Source: Ceraceosorus guamensis (lineage: Eukaryota; Basidiomycota; Exobasidiomycetes; Ceraceosorales; Ceraceosoraceae). From it: DNA of 64,000 bases. This document shows, in pieces, positions 1-11,885 of the stretch (positions within the stretch are counted from its first letter, which is position 1; each line of letters opens with the position of its first letter). The stretch lies in assembly GCF_003144195.1 (NCBI RefSeq), contig NW_020289998.1, forward strand, positions 433,809 to 497,808, read 5' to 3'. A model generated the notes under the pieces. That model ran no database searches, was not told the DNA's origin, and saw nothing but the letters and a program-made list of their open reading frames with translations. Both the position numbers and the translations under genes were made by a program.

Positions 1-805
1 TCAACAGTCGTGAGTCAAGAGGCAGAGCGGGAGTATAGGCAGGCATACATCATGCATCAGCAGCAAGCACAGCTCACGGCTGGGGCGGTGCTACCGCGGC
101 TGCCATGCATGCAGCGCGATCGAGTGCTGTGGCTGCGCGCGAGTCTTGCGCGCTCCGCTCGACGCGTGCACGTACAGGAGTCAGACGAGTTATCCTCCAG
201 CTAACCGGGCGCAACCCTCCCGCATTGAGCTCTTCTTGAGCAACGTTGGCAGCGGTAGCGATGCATGCTGGTGAGGTCAACCGATTCAGTCTTGTCGAGT
301 GACGCCGATTTCTTGGTGGGCCTCCTGGCGCCATGCAGATTCGATATACCCAACAGTCCGATTGCAATCCCTTCTCTCTGAAGGCGAGCCGGGAGAGATC
401 CTGAAGAGTAAAAAATCTAGATGAGTCAAGAGTCAAGTCTCACGGGGGTGGAAGGGGCATCACGTGCCTCGCTTGTCATCACGTGCTCAGAAATTTTGTC
501 GAGCACGAAAAAGCTGATCAAAGTCAAAGAGTCTTGACGGGTCCTGAATTTGAGTCGGAGCGCTCCGTTCAAGGCGAATAAAGAATCAATCACAAATGCA
601 AATCTCGAATTCAAAATTTGTGAATTTCATCTTGAGAGTTCCGTCCGCGACTTGAAGATCTCTGGACGAGCCGCGAGCGAGAAGAGGTCAGGTCTGATCT
701 GAATGAGTGAGTGAGTCGTGGGTGTCTTGTCACCTTGCACTCTGCACATATCATCGAACACTGTGATTCTGGTGATGGCCATCCTTCTGCTTCTACACTC
801 CTGCC
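1..805. other. Intergenic, upstream of BFR2
   Basis: No coding region is supported. The open frames on both strands are short and have no recognisable domain. The stretch carries members of the dispersed short-word family: TCGTGAGTCAAG near position 8, and GAGTCAAGAGTCAAG near 424. The 90 bases before the BFR2 start are C/T-rich, as expected for a fungal promoter and leader, but no clear TATA box is visible. Confidence 0.6.
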
Positions 806-2492
806 ATGCCTTCCTCACTCAGTAACACGCTTGCCCAGCTCTCCGATCCATCGCCCTCGACCGGGTCGACAGGCAAGCGCAGCGCGCAACTCGGTCCTTC
901 CACTTCATACCACTCTGCTTCCGACAACGAGTCTGATGCAAGCGACGATGAAGACATAGAAGATGACGGTCTAGATGTCGGCAAGTCGAATCGGGCAGAC
1001 AAGTCTCACTATGTCGATGTGGGACCCTCTTCAAGGCGCAGGACCCAGATGGACGAGAGCGGAATGCTCTCTGGGAGCAAGTATGCGGGCAGGACTGTCA
1101 GCGCCAGCCAGGCATTTGACGAGGCTAGCGGCAGCGAGGAAGAAGGCGACGATGATGCAGAAGAAGCCAGCGGGCTTTCAGGATCAGCGTCGGATGAAGA
1201 CCTTGGCAGCGATGAGTCGGACGAAGCTGCGGGAGCTGCTCTTCCTGCAGGAAGCAGCGCTGACGAGTCAGCGGCAATACCACCTGCGTCATCTTCCGCC
1301 GCACCTTCACGAGTAAGGTTCACCAAGGATACTCAATACAAGAGCAGCGAGGCTGACTGGGGCGAAGGTGGCAATACGCTTGCAGCCGCAGCGCAAGCAG
1401 ACTCCGAGCTCATGTCTCGCTTACAAGCTCAGACTGCGGACGATGCACAGAGAGGTAGAGCTGTCAAGGAGCAGTACAGGCAGTGGGAGGCATCGTTGAG
1501 GGCGCGCATCCAGTTTCATAGCTTCTTGACGGAATCTGTGGCACTCTGCAGAGATGTGAGTGCAGCTTCATTGCTCCGTTTCTGGACTCATAAGCGGCCC
1601 GGAACTGACATTCCAGCACCCTCTCATATAGGTCAACGCACTCTCACAAATCCAAACGGATCCCGAGTGCGCTGCCTCGTACAAATCTTTACAGTCAGAT
1701 CTGGCCCAGCTTAACGCGTCGATCTTCTCCAAGCGTGCTGCGATCGCCCAAGCTTCGGATAGCCAAGTCGCTGCAGCGTTCCATCAAGCGTCAAGCGTGT
1801 TAGGAAAGCGTCCGGCATCAGGAGAAGCTGTGCGAGACGAGGACATTGATCAGTCCATCTCTGCCTTCCTATCACTGCACCGCGTCACTGCGGACAAGAC
1901 CTGTGAGGTTCTGGATGCTTGGAGCACCAGCGGACCCTCTGGGTCCAGCAGGGAATTAAAAGCAGTGAACAGAGCAGCGGGCGAGCAGGTTCGCTCCTCT
2001 TTAGCGCAGCCGGAGAGTATGGAGAGGCTGCTGAAACGGACGAGGGTGTGGCGAGGAGCAGACAGGCTTGGAGAAGAAGGGGTTGCCGCCGCTGCGTACT
2101 CCGATGAGCCCGACGAGAACGTTTTCGACGATACCGACTTCTACTCCTCGTTGCTGCGAGAGCTGCTCGACAGCAAAGGAGAAGGCGCGGCGGGTTCAGA
2201 TGGCCTGATGGGCCTCACAATACGTTCCAAAGGGCCCAAACGAGCCGTAGATACCAGAGCGTCAAAAGGTAGAAGGCTCAAATACGAAGTGCACGACAAG
2301 ATTGCCAACTTTATGCCGCCCATACCCAACGAGACTTGGACCGACGAGCAGAGGGCCAGATTGCTGGCTCAGCTCTCTGCTGCTCATGGGACTCTATCCG
2401 CCCATAGTGGAGCAAGCAGCGAGGGGCAGACATCAAGCAAAGAGCACACCTTGGATCATGTCGACTTGGCAGGTCTGCGAGTCTTTGGCTGA
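806..2492 (+). CDS. BFR2: Bfr2/AATF-family ribosome biogenesis factor
   Basis: Two exons (806-1555, 1632-2492) give 536 residues, close to the yeast Bfr2 length. The intron has GTGAGT and ATATAG ends and the phases match. The N-terminal third is strongly acidic and serine-rich (about residues 30-170). It is followed by a charged region that fits the AATF/Che-1 domain, and then by a C-terminal TRAUB-type part with FDDTDFYSSLLRELLD near residue 415 and VHDKIANFMPP near 468, which is the family signature. In known relatives the protein sits in the nucleolar 90S/SSU processome and is needed for early 18S rRNA maturation. The start is the first ATG in the open frame and keeps the acidic N-terminus. 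The gene converges on FBA1. Confidence 0.9.
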
Positions 2493-2880
2493 GCATGCGC
2501 GTCCGCTTCGATCATCTGCCTTGCGCTGCGTGCAATACTCCCCTCGCCGCAAGTAGAGGACCCATAGTCGAAGGCACCTTTTGCCAATCGCATCCTCTAA
2601 TTGTTCACGCAAAATGCATCCGCCCTCAATGTGTTAGGACACAGGTTCAATGTGGGCCGTTAGTAGAGTGTGCTGCTTTCGGTGAGCACTCCGAATCAAA
2701 TGAGACCGCGCGCCTGGGTGTAACGCGAGCGCCACGCTACCGAGCCCGCTTTCGCTATGGAAATCCTGTTCTTAATCGATTGCGCGATACTGTAATTATC
2801 TAGCTTGCACACAGAGCTTTGTAATTTTCATGTTTCAGCAGACAGGATGAGAGGTCCGCGAAAGAACGCTTGCGTAGTGC
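2493..2880. other. Convergent 3' spacer between BFR2 and FBA1
   Basis: This 388-base stretch lies between two stop codons that face each other and presumably holds both 3' UTRs and polyadenylation sites. I see no gene, repeat or structured element in it. Confidence 0.6.
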
Positions 2881-4459
2881 CTAGAGCTTTCCAGCAGAGA
2901 GCAAGTCCTCGAAGGCGATCGTGCAGCGCTTCGACATTGTCTTTTCTCCCTCGCGGACCCAAACGCGGGGGTCGTATTGCTTTTTGTTGGGCTTGTCCCT
3001 GCAGTGCATTAATGAAATGCGCGTGAGTGTTCCGACTGGGGTAAAGCGATCGAATGCGGAGCTCGTCATACCATACTCACTTGCCCTCGGGATTGCCAAC
3101 CTGGGTCATCAAGTAGTCCTTCTTGTTCAACACAAAGTCTCTGATACCCTCGAGGTACTGCAGGCAGGTCCAGCGAAGTATGTCAGATGGCCTTTCAAGA
3201 CGCTCATGTACACTCTCATTCCCGAGTTTACCCTCGAACGTCACTCACAGCGAATTGAGTGTCGGTGTCCACGTTCATCTTGACAACACCATTCTTGACG
3301 GCTGTCGTGATCTCGTGCTTCTCAGAGCCGGAACCACCGTGGAACACAAGGAAGCTGTGCAAAGCAGTGAGGCGTAGGATGCGTCAGTACCTATGCCGGC
3401 AAAGGGCATCGCGCGGCGGGGTACTCGAGACTCACACTGGAAGCTCCTTGTCGGTCTTGAGTTGCTCGCGCACGTAGGCTTGGTGCTTGGCCAGAAGCTC
3501 TGGCTTGAGAGACACGTTTCCGGGCTTGTAGACACCCTGGTGACCCATCATTCGAATGTGGTCAGCGCCTCAGCGAAGCCTGGCGAAAGATCCCTGTCGC
3601 TCGCGTCCCCGCAAAACTCACGTGAACGTTACCAAAGCCAGCAGCGATCGAGAAGTTGGGGGTGATCTCGGAGAACTCGCGGTAGATGTCCCAGATATCC
3701 TCTGGCTGGGTGTAGAGAGCAGCGTTGTCCACGCCCTCGTTGTTCACACCATCCTCCTCTCCACCAGTAATGCCGATCTCCATCTCGAGCCAAACACCGA
3801 TCTTGGCCATGCGTGCAAGGTACTTCTTGCAGGTTGCAATGTTCTCCTCCTTGGGCTCCTCGGACAAGTCAAGCATGTGAGAACTGCAGACAGGATGGCA
3901 AAGCATAGTGATTGGAGTTCAGCAGCGCTCGCGCGGCCAGTAAAAGTGACAAATATTATGACTCACGAGAAAAGAGGCTTGCCCTCCTTCTTGAAGTATG
4001 CCTCGTCAGCGTCGAGCATGCCTTGAGGTATGTTGCGTCGTTATTTGCTCAGCGGTGTACACGGCTTACGAGGGCTCTTTGCAAAGCAATACACTCACCA
4101 TCGAACCACGGCAAGAGCTTCTTGGCGCAATGGTCAGAGTGGAGCACCACTGGGACGCCGTACAGGTGGGCGACACTTCGAACGTGGTTGGCAGCAGCGA
4201 CGGCACCAGCGATGGAAGCCTGCTGCTTGTCGTTGGGCAAACCTTTGCCGGCAAAGTAAGCAGCACCACCTTGGCTGACTTGTAGGATCAGTGGGCTCTT
4301 GGCATCGCGAGCGGCCTCCAAAGCTGCGTTGGCAGTGGAGCTGGAAGTAATGTTGAAGGCAGGGATGGCGAACTTGTGCTCCCGGCAGTAGTCGAAGAGC
4401 TTGTAGACGTCCTTGCCGTCGACGACGCCTGCGGGAACGACTGAGAGTGCTCCGGACAT
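2881..4459 (-). CDS. FBA1: Class II fructose-bisphosphate aldolase
   Basis: Seven exons on the minus strand (4459-4099, 4021-3967, 3883-3622, 3536-3436, 3354-3249, 3157-3081, 2998-2881) join in phase to 359 residues, the same length as yeast Fba1. The enzyme cleaves fructose-1,6-bisphosphate to DHAP and glyceraldehyde-3-phosphate in cytosolic glycolysis and runs in reverse in gluconeogenesis. The class II signature LHSDHC puts Asp109 and His110 exactly where the catalytic acid and zinc ligand are expected. Further matches are the glutamate-rich EMEIGITGGEEDGVNNE segment, FHGGSGS (phosphate-binding loop) and NVDTDTQFA. All introns are 77-91 nt with GTGAG or GTACG-like donors. Six introns in a 1.1 kb coding sequence is typical of basidiomycetes. 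The ATG encodes MSGAL with a normal family N-terminus. Confidence 0.97.
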
Positions 4460-6733
4460 GATGATGACTGTGGTCTGAGCGGTGTGTGATGTGAGAGAGT
4501 GTGGCTGAGTGTAAGAGAGTCGAAGGTGCTTTTTGGCTTGTCCGACTTCAAAGTCTAAGTGGTGGTGGATGTATGCTAGGCTTACACATGCAAGTGCCTA
4601 ATCGTTTGTTGCTCTTCTCGACCTCGCCTGATCGAAATTTGTAGCATCCATATCGATGATGTCGTTTGCATATCGCCTCGGCCTTCTGCAGCAGCTATTT
4701 GCACCCCTCACCGTCTACCTCTGCCCAACTGCCCTCGCGCGAACTTCCATCGCATTCCCTATAGCTCCTCCCCCAAAAGGTCCGAGCGGCGCTCCCGACG
4801 AGGACGCTTGCATTCAAGATCCGCGTGGTGCAGGCCATGTGCCCCTTACCCAGCAGGACACGGACGGCCCTTGGTGCAGCCAGCGCTCGCTGCAGCAGGC
4901 AAGACCATGCAGCAGCGCTCACGCCGACTCTACGCGACTTGAGCCCTCGCGCAGACCCGCGCCCAAAAATGCACGGCCGTCGCGTGCATGCGCATCTCTG
5001 CGGCCGGGCACCGCGGGAGATGCGCAAGCAGCAGGGGTGGAGGTGAGTCGCTTGCTCGCTTCGAAAAGTCTGTCTTGCATGCACGTGGAAGACGTTGCGC
5101 GCCTGTCTACTCCACCCTTCTCTTCCCGCTTTCCGCTTCCGCCCGACACAACCGTCGGCTGGCTTTGCATTGAGCAAGGAAAACCGATTAAGTTGTTCGT
5201 CGAGTGCTCAGAGAAGCACCTCTGCGATGACCACCGAAGAGGTCGCCAGCACCATAATCATCTGATCGCACTTCCACGACATCATCGAGCAAAAAGCCAA
5301 TTCATGGCGAATCGAGCTGCGTTGGGGCAGGTAGATAGGCAAATGCTGTCGATCAGCTTTGTTGGCTCTATCTGGCGCCTTGGCGGCGCTAATCGCCCGG
5401 TGCAACCTCGGTCATGTGGTTTCCTCTGCTCACCTTGGCACGTGACCGGCAGACACCTTTGCATACACACAACGGTACCACCTGCTACCGCATCACTTTG
5501 ACTGAAGACGAGCCGCGATCCAGAATGCGGGCATCCAAGCGATTGGGCAGAATCCTCTTTTGGACCCGAATCGTAGAGTCACGAGTGTCTCCGAACTTTG
5601 AATAGCGAGATTGGCGCGATGTCGGCGCCGGCGCTGCCAGTGATGGCGAGGAGTATGCACTGCACGTGGTCGCCGAGATGCTGTCCAGTAAAGCTTATTT
5701 AGCTACATTCAAGATTGCAGGGGAGTCGCGGACTTGTGACGTTTGGTGTAGGAATGTCCACATTGTGATTCTTGATTGTTTTGCATTGTCGACGAGGCAC
5801 GAGCGACCGCCACGTACAGCATCATTAGCTCTGCCAAGCATCGCAGGGTAGGACAGTCACAGTCCCGAAGAGGTATGACCCCTCTTCGTGACTACTAGCG
5901 CCGCCAAATTTGTGTAAGTATCTCGAATCGTGAAACGATTGACGTCACAAGAACCCATGCAGACCGGTCACGCTTCGCGCATGTTCGAAGCCAGTGTGAG
6001 TCAAGAGTCTTGAATCGTGTCAGCCTTGCTCAAGTCACCAGTCAGAGTTTATTTGCATCGTGAAGTCAGGATCAATTGAGTCGAGTCAAGATCGAACATA
6101 TACACCAATCCGCGATTGATCCTCATGACAGGCTTAATTGAGGTAGACCAACCATCACCGCCTTGCTGACGCCAACAGGTGCCGACGCCGGTTCTCCGAC
6201 GCACGGCGCATTGTATCCGATTCACGATTCAGATTGCTGTTTGGTGCGCCGAGCATCAAATTAAGCGCCGCGCGGGGGACCGCCTATCCCCATGCGCGCG
6301 CTAAGACAAAGTCGCAGCAACGATGCATGGGTACCCCGCGCCTCAGCCGTCGAGATCCAACGACGAAGGTGCTGCTGCGAGCTCGCATGATAGCTTCCGC
6401 TCCTTTCGCGACGACCGGCTTGACAGCGACCAGACATTTCGCAGCTTGTTCATCGGCATACCGCGCGAAGAAGGATGCTTTCTTGTTCGAAGATGTTTCA
6501 GAACATCACCTGCGTCATCGTCTCGTCTCTCGATGGGGCTGTGTCTGGCGTTGGGCTGTGGAGTTGGGGACGCCGAGGTCGGAAGGTATAAGAGGGGAGT
6601 CTTTTGGGGCCATCATCGTGTCTTCCGTTCCTCATCCAGCTTGTAGACCTTCTCAGCCCTCAAAGAACCTCCAGCTCCCAGCATCTCTTGGCGTCTTTTC
6701 ATCCCAGTCTCAAAAAACAACTATCCATCGATC
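4460..6733. other. Gene-free spacer between FBA1 and the secreted protein gene
   Basis: About 2.3 kb. The left end should contain the FBA1 promoter (minus strand). A 281-codon plus-strand frame (4656-5501) and a 160-codon minus frame overlap each other, have skewed composition with no domain, and look like chance frames in GC-rich DNA. Around 5995-6100 there are several GAGTCAAGAGTC and ATCGTG-type words. The right end is the promoter of the 6734 gene. Confidence 0.5.
6586..6594 (+). promoter_or_regulatory. TATA box of the small secreted protein gene
   Basis: GTATAAGAG lies about 140 bases before the ATG at 6734 and is followed by a pyrimidine-rich leader. The spacing fits a TATA element plus a leader of roughly 100 bases. 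A clear TATA box suggests a regulated or strongly expressed gene; that last point is inference. Confidence 0.55.
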
Positions 6734-7366
6734 ATGTTCCGCTTCACTGCCTTTGTCGCGCTCGTTTGCGCCGCTTCCACTCTCGCAGCTCCCATGCCTT
6801 CTCCAGAGGGCGCATCCACACAGATAGTCGGCACCGTCAAGTGCGCTGCCAAGCCTAGCTACTCTGGCCAGCTCTACCTGGACCAGACCAGCGGCGAGGT
6901 GGACAGCATCACCCTGTCTCAGGGCAATGTGCGATACCTGATCGGCAACAAGAACAACGGTCAAGTCGCGCCCAAGTTTGACTTTTACGACTGCCCGAGC
7001 ACCTTCATGGGCACCAAAGGCCGTCAGAGCGCAGACTCTCACTACGGACAGATTCGATCAGGCGACAAGTGCGTTCGCATCGTCGAAAAGGCAGACTATC
7101 AAGGAGAAAACACTCCCAAGAAGGCCTTTGAGCTCTCCACATGCTCGTACTCCGAGGACAGCAGTCAGCTCTTCCAGACCTTTGCTTCTTCTGCGAACGG
7201 TCACTACATCGGCTTTGTCCCTGGCCAAGTAGACAGCGGCAAGAACGAGTACGACTACACTGTCCAGCCCGGAAGCAGCGCTGATCCTGCTCTTCAACGC
7301 ATCGTCGTCGGCGGTGCTGTTGCCAAGGGACAACCGACCGGCCACTTCTCCATCGGCAGGCCTTAG
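6734..7366 (+). CDS. Small secreted protein, possible beta-trefoil-like fold
   Basis: A single open frame of 210 residues with no intron. It begins with a clear signal peptide (MFRFTAFVALVCAASTLA, cleavage near residue 18-20), and the mature part has no membrane segment. Four cysteines remain after cleavage (VKCAA, YDCPS, DKCVR, STCSY), enough for two disulfides. Alternating short hydrophobic strands, an internal CVRI and a late SQLFQTF resemble the spacing of ricin-B-like beta-trefoil repeats, but the QxW motifs are not clean, so that fold is only a guess. Proteins of this sort (small, secreted, cysteine-containing, TATA promoter) are common among smut secretomes. I cannot name the family. 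It converges with the DUF6533 gene. Confidence 0.75.
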   Translation: MFRFTAFVALVCAASTLAAPMPSPEGASTQIVGTVKCAAKPSYSGQLYLDQTSGEVDSITLSQGNVRYLIGNKNNGQVAPKFDFYDCPSTFMGTKGRQSADSHYGQIRSGDKCVRIVEKADYQGENTPKKAFELSTCSYSEDSSQLFQTFASSANGHYIGFVPGQVDSGKNEYDYTVQPGSSADPALQRIVVGGAVAKGQPTGHFSIGRP

Positions 7367-7960
7367 GCGTGCCGCTGTCGCCCAACGCGAGCTTGTGGCC
7401 CGACGCGGATCGAGCGCCGACACGAGCACTCTCTTTGGAGGCCGCTCATGCCCCTACAATAGCAGCACGCTCCTCACGATCAACTCACTTGCCACGGACT
7501 TTTGACTTGTATTTCCATTCATCTATCTCTGATGTCCCCACGCAATGCAATTCCTTGCCCATCTCACTAAGCTGTGCGCAAAGAGAGCGCAATGGCGCAT
7601 CGTGATCCTTGGTGTGCACACACACGCGCGGATCCGTCTCGTAGATTCCAGGGTGAACGATGCAGACGGGAAATGACATTGAACGCGAGCATTGACTGTA
7701 GCAGAGTGCGAGAGAAGTACTTTACACGAACGACGAGAGAGCAAGCAAGCAAGGGCATGCGTAAAGCATATGCAGAAGCGGTCCATCACGGCAGCATCCG
7801 AGGTATATAAACAGAGGAGTGGCCTCGGCTTAAAGAATCGAGGAATTGCCAGGCGAAACGGAACGCTCTCGCGCGATTTCACCGCCACTCGAAGCTCTGA
7901 GAAGATGCACATTACAGCAAATTGTCAGCATCTGCTTCCACGACGCACATTGAACTGGAC
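7367..7960. other. Convergent 3' spacer
   Basis: 594 bases between two facing stop codons. A TATATAAA at 7804-7811 on the plus strand has no coding frame downstream and is probably accidental. No gene is supported. Confidence 0.5.
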
Positions 7961-9530
7961 TCACGTAACCACTTCGACTCTTTCCGTGTCGACGCGCACG
8001 CCAGACGAGTAGTATTCGTCATCGCTCGAAGTGATAGCAGCTGGCGGAACGCTTTGAGCTCTATTGTGGCCGTCGAAGGTGACGCGTTCAGGTGTCGTCG
8101 AGTTTGCGAAAGGAGCCCGATGCACCACGCCGTCCACATCTTGCCTTCGCTGTACCGTGGCCGGCCTGGGCAAGGCGTCCTTGCGTCGAGCTTGAGGCGC
8201 GGACCGAATGTGCTGGTCTTCGATCCTCGAAGAGAGATCAAAGGCGTCCTGGCGAAGCGCGTAGTTCTCGCTTCCAAAAGAGTTCTGCCTTACTGGCTTT
8301 TGATCCGAAGGGCTGTGCGCCCAATATGACGAGGTATTCACCGGAATGGCATTGAGCGGGTAAGGGCCAGAGCTGGGCAGACTTTGGCTTTGATTTCGCT
8401 TGATCTGCGCACTGGTGGCGCGCTTGAGGGCGAAGAAAATCTTGGAACAGAAGATGGACTGCAAGGCAGTGTGTCGCGATCATTAGTGCCGCGTCCGAAC
8501 ATTGGCACAATGTGGTCAAACGACTCACGGTTCCAATCGTTGCGAGGGATGCATTGATGGGTCGAAGCAAGGGTTGCGCCGTCTGCAATTCGAAAACAAC
8601 GGCAAGAAGGTTACACGTGAAGACTGCAGATGAACGAAGAGAGACCGGTGAGCGGTGGCAAAGCAGAATGACCGAGACCAGCGCGAAGCGACGCACCCGC
8701 GAAAAAGTATAGTATGCCATCTCTGACGATGGTGCGGAGCAGTGGCCCGATGAGACCAGATCGGTTGAGCATGATGGCCCGCGTCAGAGTGAGAACCAAG
8801 ATGATAAAGTCGTAGACCATTGGCGCGAGATAGAGGACATTGAGATGAGTCGATGTCGGCGTTGGTATGCACGCGGTGATGCCTTCGGGTGGCGATGTGT
8901 CTGGAACAGAGCAGATTGAAAAACATGAGCGACACCGCGAATCGCATACCCTGAGACGCGATTGTAGCTCACATTGACAGCCCCAAAGGACGAGGGCGAC
9001 AACGACGACGAGCATGCCTCCAAGCGACATAGAAACGAGCCTGTCTCGACTCCAGATGGCCATGACGCGGAGGCACATGATGCCGTTCGCAGCCAGTGCC
9101 ACTAGTCCACTAGCGTAAGGGAAGAAATGCTGGATGCGTGCGCATTCATCGTAGGTCCAGACGACGTTGACTGCCCAAACGAATAGCGCGAACTCGATCA
9201 AAGCAAGGTAGCGCACCACGACAAAGCACAGCAGCGATGCGCTCCTGAGTAATTTGACCTGAAGTGGTGCTCGAGAGGCGGCATCCTTTTCCGTCGCTCT
9301 CAGACTTTTTGTGACTGGCAACCAGACCAGGTGCCACTCCGTAGGCAAGCTCGCCAGCCAGTCCCACTGATGATCGAAAGAGAGGGCTGGAAATGTGTCA
9401 ACACGCGGCGCAGCGCCAATGCTCTTGAGCCAAAACTCACGACCATGATACTGAACAGACATTCTAAGTAGATCACAGTGGCCTGGGCCACACGCTGGGC
9501 GTCAGTCTGATCTTCCTGCGCGTGAGGCAT
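7961..9530 (-). CDS. DUF6533-type seven-helix membrane protein
   Basis: Five exons (9530-9441, 9366-8973, 8900-8697, 8623-8529, 8458-7961) join in phase to about 426 residues. The order of segments is that of the basidiomycete DUF6533 family: a first helix (ATVIYLECLFSIMV), the WDWLASLPTEWHLVW segment that corresponds to the family's D-hhL-h-EhxhhW motif, several more hydrophobic helices, a cysteine-rich extracellular loop (CISVPDT region with PEGITACIP), RDGILYFFAV and a final helix ending in SKIFFALK. About 150 polar residues follow in a cytosolic tail. Function in this family is unknown; receptor-like topology is an inference. Exon 4 was placed with the acceptor at 8624 because only that choice keeps the last helices in frame. 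A weak donor at the very end (GTGAGTCC beside the stop) was not used. Confidence 0.8.
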
Positions 9531-10789
9531 CTTAGCAGAGGCCGTCGCTGTAGCCGTAGCAGACTGAACGGTAGGAGATCCGGTTGTTCAGTAGGAAATG
9601 CGGTTGAGGATCTAGAGGCTCAACCGTAGACTGGCAGAAGGACTGGCCTGTGTGGGATGTGGTACCGACTCAAATCACATGAGAGGAAGCGAAGTGGGTG
9701 GGGCATATTAAACGACACGAGTGCAATCCTCTCACGAAGGCTCGATGAGCGTGCTCTCGTCATATGCACGCGCACCTACGGCTGCAGACGTTGAAACATC
9801 GGTGTCCAAGCGAAGCGCACTCTTTGGAGACCGAAAGAGCCGTGATTGCGAAAGGGTCAAGAGAGCGGCGCATAGCAGGCTTATCACGACGCCTCTTGGG
9901 GAAGCGGGTGGTAATTCGGTACCGCACCGGTGATATTTGCAGACTTGTAGCAGGAACCCTCCGCGGCGCTAAATTCCGGTATTCGCATTGACTTCAGTTG
10001 TTACGCGTTTCCAACAAATGCGATGACGAGCGCAGGCGCCCAGCCTGCGACATCGCGGTATGCCTCCATGCATCCGCTGATGCCGTCCGCAGGGATAGCC
10101 AGGTACCGTACAGTCGTGAGTCTTGAGTATGCCTGCCTACCTGATTCAGATTCACGATTAGCGGGCGAACATCTGAGCTGCGCCATCGCAAGCTAAGCTT
10201 CACTTTCTCTGCTGCGAGTTTTCCCGTCGAGTCGGAAGATGACGCAGCAGCACTGGGGCTCACGCTTACTCACTGTGACTGCTCCTCGAGCGGCAGCTGG
10301 CGACAGTCGTGAGTGATGCGTTGCCCATCTGAGTTCCTCCATGCGGCGCGCGCATAACCTTCAAACGCTAGCGCATGCAACCACGACGAAAGTGCAGCCA
10401 TGGGAGTTCGCCAAGCCAGCAGGGCAAGGTCACGAACGCCGAAACAGCTTTTCAGTCTCCTTTGGCTCCCAGCAAGCGCCGCGCTCCCTCACTCCATCGG
10501 CAATCGGTACGGTGAGCGTGTCACAATCACGAATCGCGACTTAATTCGCAGTCCAAATGTCCGTGCCGAACAACTTGGTCGAGATGGAGACAGCTGATGC
10601 CGTGGACCGCTCGGGAAACGGCTGAGGCCGCCGAAACGCCAGATGCAGGGTCAGCACATAAAGGCAGACAGGCGCAGGAGCGACTCGCTGTGAGCGCGTT
10701 CTCGCGTGTGCGGTTGTGAGATGCCGGACATTCAGATGCCATTCGCGATTGTGTTTCACGATTCGAGATTGGCTTAGCTGCCGCAAGAC

Positions 10790-10822
<33 letters not shown>

Positions 10823-11885
10823 ATGGAAGCCACTGAGCGGCGTGCGATCGATGGGATGGAGAGACTCCGCGCACCGCGTGCTCCATGACTGGGCAGCGCT
10901 TGTTGCCGAATGTGACGCACGACCACGAGGTGCGTGCATGGGGCGAACAGCGAAAGGAAGGCGGATCGATGGCGAACATGGTGATCTTGAGCCGGAAATG
11001 CAGCCGTACCATGGAGTACGCTGTTGGGATCCACAGTCGCGCCATGGCTTGAGTATCTTTTCCTGCCTTCGATAGGCAGTAGTATATGTAGAAAGACTGC
11101 CCATGCTCTCCTACCGGCAATCAGACCAGGAGACTAAGCCTTGATTCATCTGCGCACGTGCTAACATGATCAATTGGCCCTTTTCTGTGTCGATGACGGT
11201 GATGTTCAGGCGTGAACACAGCTTTGCGACCTTACAAGCTACATTGTCTCGGGCATTCTCACGGCAGTAGACCTTGCGAGTGGAGTGCTGGGAAGTATCG
11301 GTCAACCACATGTATAGACAAGCGCAATCTGGTGCAGCCACATGCGGACCGTTCATGGGCGCCCGCGAAACGCCGAATGGTCATCCTTTGGACGAAGTCC
11401 TCTCCAGCAAAGAGCTGCTCCCCAAGCATGACGGGCCGAAACACCGACGGGTCGCGAGTGTGTCGTTGCAGATACGTGTACCCCACACATGACCACTCAC
11501 GACTTGACTGGACTCACAGCCAACGTGCGATGGCACCCATTGATTCGGGCCGTCCAGCTCTCGGTGTGTGTAATGAAATTACAGCCTGATGATGAGTCTC
11601 AAGTCCGATGAGTAGGCGCTAACGCTCCATCTGAGCCACGGCGGTTGGGCCGCTTTTATGCATCGCGGTGATAAAGCTGCATGATGCTCACACTACACCG
11701 CATCATCAAGAGGGATACATAGACATACAAGCAAATTGGCAGGTCGGCACCAGGTAGGATGAGGCAGCAGCTCGTCTAACCAGATCCATCCTCCTGACTA
11801 TCAATCCCACGCACCACCATATAGCCAACATTGTCGAGCAAAGGATCTTCCATTTGACCTTTCACAAGCCACAGCAAAGTGCATT
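9531..11885. other. Gene-free spacer upstream of the DUF6533 and O-methyltransferase genes
   Basis: 2.35 kb between two divergently read genes, so both promoters lie here. It contains a (CTG)10 tract, several words such as CAGTCGTGAGTC (10112, 10302) and ATTCGCGATT (10741), and overlapping short frames on both strands. Minus-strand frames between 11111 and 11486 have fairly protein-like composition but no domain or splice-supported extension that I can recognise. Confidence 0.5.
10793..10822. repeat. (CTG)10 microsatellite
   Basis: Ten uninterrupted CTG units. A minus-strand frame reads through it as polyglutamine, but that frame has no other support, so I treat it as a simple repeat in a spacer. 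Confidence 0.95.

Noticed and set aside
4656-5501. 281-codon plus-strand frame.
   Set aside because: It lies opposite other long frames in GC-rich DNA, has no domain, no convincing promoter and no conserved-looking segment, and occupies the FBA1 upstream region.
7804-7811. TATATAAA on the plus strand.
   Set aside because: No plus-strand coding frame follows; it falls in the convergent 3' spacer.
10527-11120. Minus-strand frame of 197 codons with a polyglutamine stretch.
   Set aside because: The glutamines come from the (CTG)10 tract; two other frames are equally open through the same region.
11111-11486. Overlapping minus-strand frames with protein-like composition.
   Set aside because: No family recognised, the two frames overlap out of phase, and no splice pair joins them into a longer product.
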